Of a DNA stretch of 7,758 bases, positions 7,604 to 7,758 are shown piece after piece. The position numbers and the translations under genes are program-made. Positions within the stretch are counted from its first letter, which is position 1, and every line of letters starts with the position of its first letter. A model generated the notes under the pieces. That model was given only the letters and a program-made list of their open reading frames with translations, searched no databases and was not told where the DNA came from. The DNA is from Actinomycetota bacterium (GTDB taxonomy: Bacteria; Actinomycetota; Actinomycetes; Nanopelagicales; Nanopelagicaceae), in contig WLDA01000035.1 in NCBI GenBank assembly GCA_009705025.1, positions 1 through 7,758 of the forward strand, read 5' to 3'.

Positions 7604-7758
7604 CCAAATTATTTTTACTAACAAGTAAATATTTTCCGAAAATGCACAAAAAAATATAAAAATAAATATGCGACACGCACTCAATTTATTTGCTCAAAAT
7701 GTTGTCTTTTATTGCACTTTTGTGTCACGCTTATCCACGAACAGGTTTGGGTGACGGA
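7604..7758. other. AT-rich intergenic stretch, no supportable gene
   Basis: The first 70 or so bases after the MFS stop are about four-fifths A+T, with runs such as ACAAAAAAATATAAAAATAA; the remainder is mixed. There is no strong GC hairpin followed by a T-run that would make a terminator, and no tRNA-like folding was seen. A single TTATCCACG (7731-7739) matches eight of nine bases of the DnaA box TTATCCACA. Short open frames run through it on both strands, including ones that reach the right edge, but none has a ribosome site or recognisable sequence. It may be the promoter region of a gene beyond the window. Confidence 0.5.

Noticed and set aside
7627..7645. ATTTTCCGAAAAT inverted repeat as terminator of the exporter gene
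   Set aside because: The stem is almost all A-T with a tiny loop and no following T-run; too weak to call.
7672..7758. Small plus-strand frames (ATG at 7672 and ATG near 7699) in the AT-rich end
   Set aside because: No ribosome site or recognisable sequence, and too short to distinguish from chance.

Overview
The window looks like a piece of a small, mid-GC actinobacterial genome. The best guess is a freshwater planktonic actinobacterium of the acI / 'Ca. Nanopelagicales' type. The reasons are: a heliorhodopsin that closely resembles the first-described actinobacterial one (fosmid clone 48C12), a GlnA2-type glutamine synthetase, an actinobacterial-type LeuA with an actinobacterial 'LEU element' leader, tightly packed genes with no gap above about 155 bases, and base composition that looks mid-40s % GC by eye (not computed).

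Layout: from 1 to 5431 all genes are on the minus strand. In transcription order they are nadE (glutamine-dependent NAD+ synthetase), glnA (GlnA2-like glutamine synthetase), heliorhodopsin, a 14-residue leucine-rich leader peptide with a pseudoknot-forming RNA element, and leuA (2-isopropylmalate synthase), whose 3' end runs off the left edge. From 5520 to 7603 two genes run on the plus strand, divergent from nadE: panB (ketopantoate hydroxymethyltransferase) and, overlapping it by 4 bases, an MFS exporter-like gene with a TTG start. The last 155 bases are a very AT-rich stretch without a supportable gene.

How it fits together: glutamine synthetase makes glutamine and NadE consumes it. LeuA and PanB both consume 2-oxoisovalerate (3-methyl-2-oxobutanoate), one for leucine and one for pantothenate/CoA. 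The heliorhodopsin is only 24 bases downstream of the glutamine synthetase and is probably co-transcribed with it. This matters because a heliorhodopsin of this actinobacterial group has been reported to bind and modulate glutamine synthetase, so the pair may be a light-sensing input to nitrogen assimilation.

Regulation visible in the DNA: a GTAAC-n6-GTAAC direct repeat resembling an actinobacterial GlnR box lies just upstream of glnA. Hexamers resembling -10 boxes lie exactly six bases before the nadE, glnA and heliorhodopsin start codons, all of which lack Shine-Dalgarno sequences, as expected for leaderless mRNAs. leuA and panB instead have clear Shine-Dalgarno sequences. The leuA leader carries a Leu-Leu-Leu-Ile leader peptide, an 11-bp hairpin whose loop can pair downstream (a pseudoknot), and a competing hairpin. 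All calls are from reading the sequence; no searches were run.
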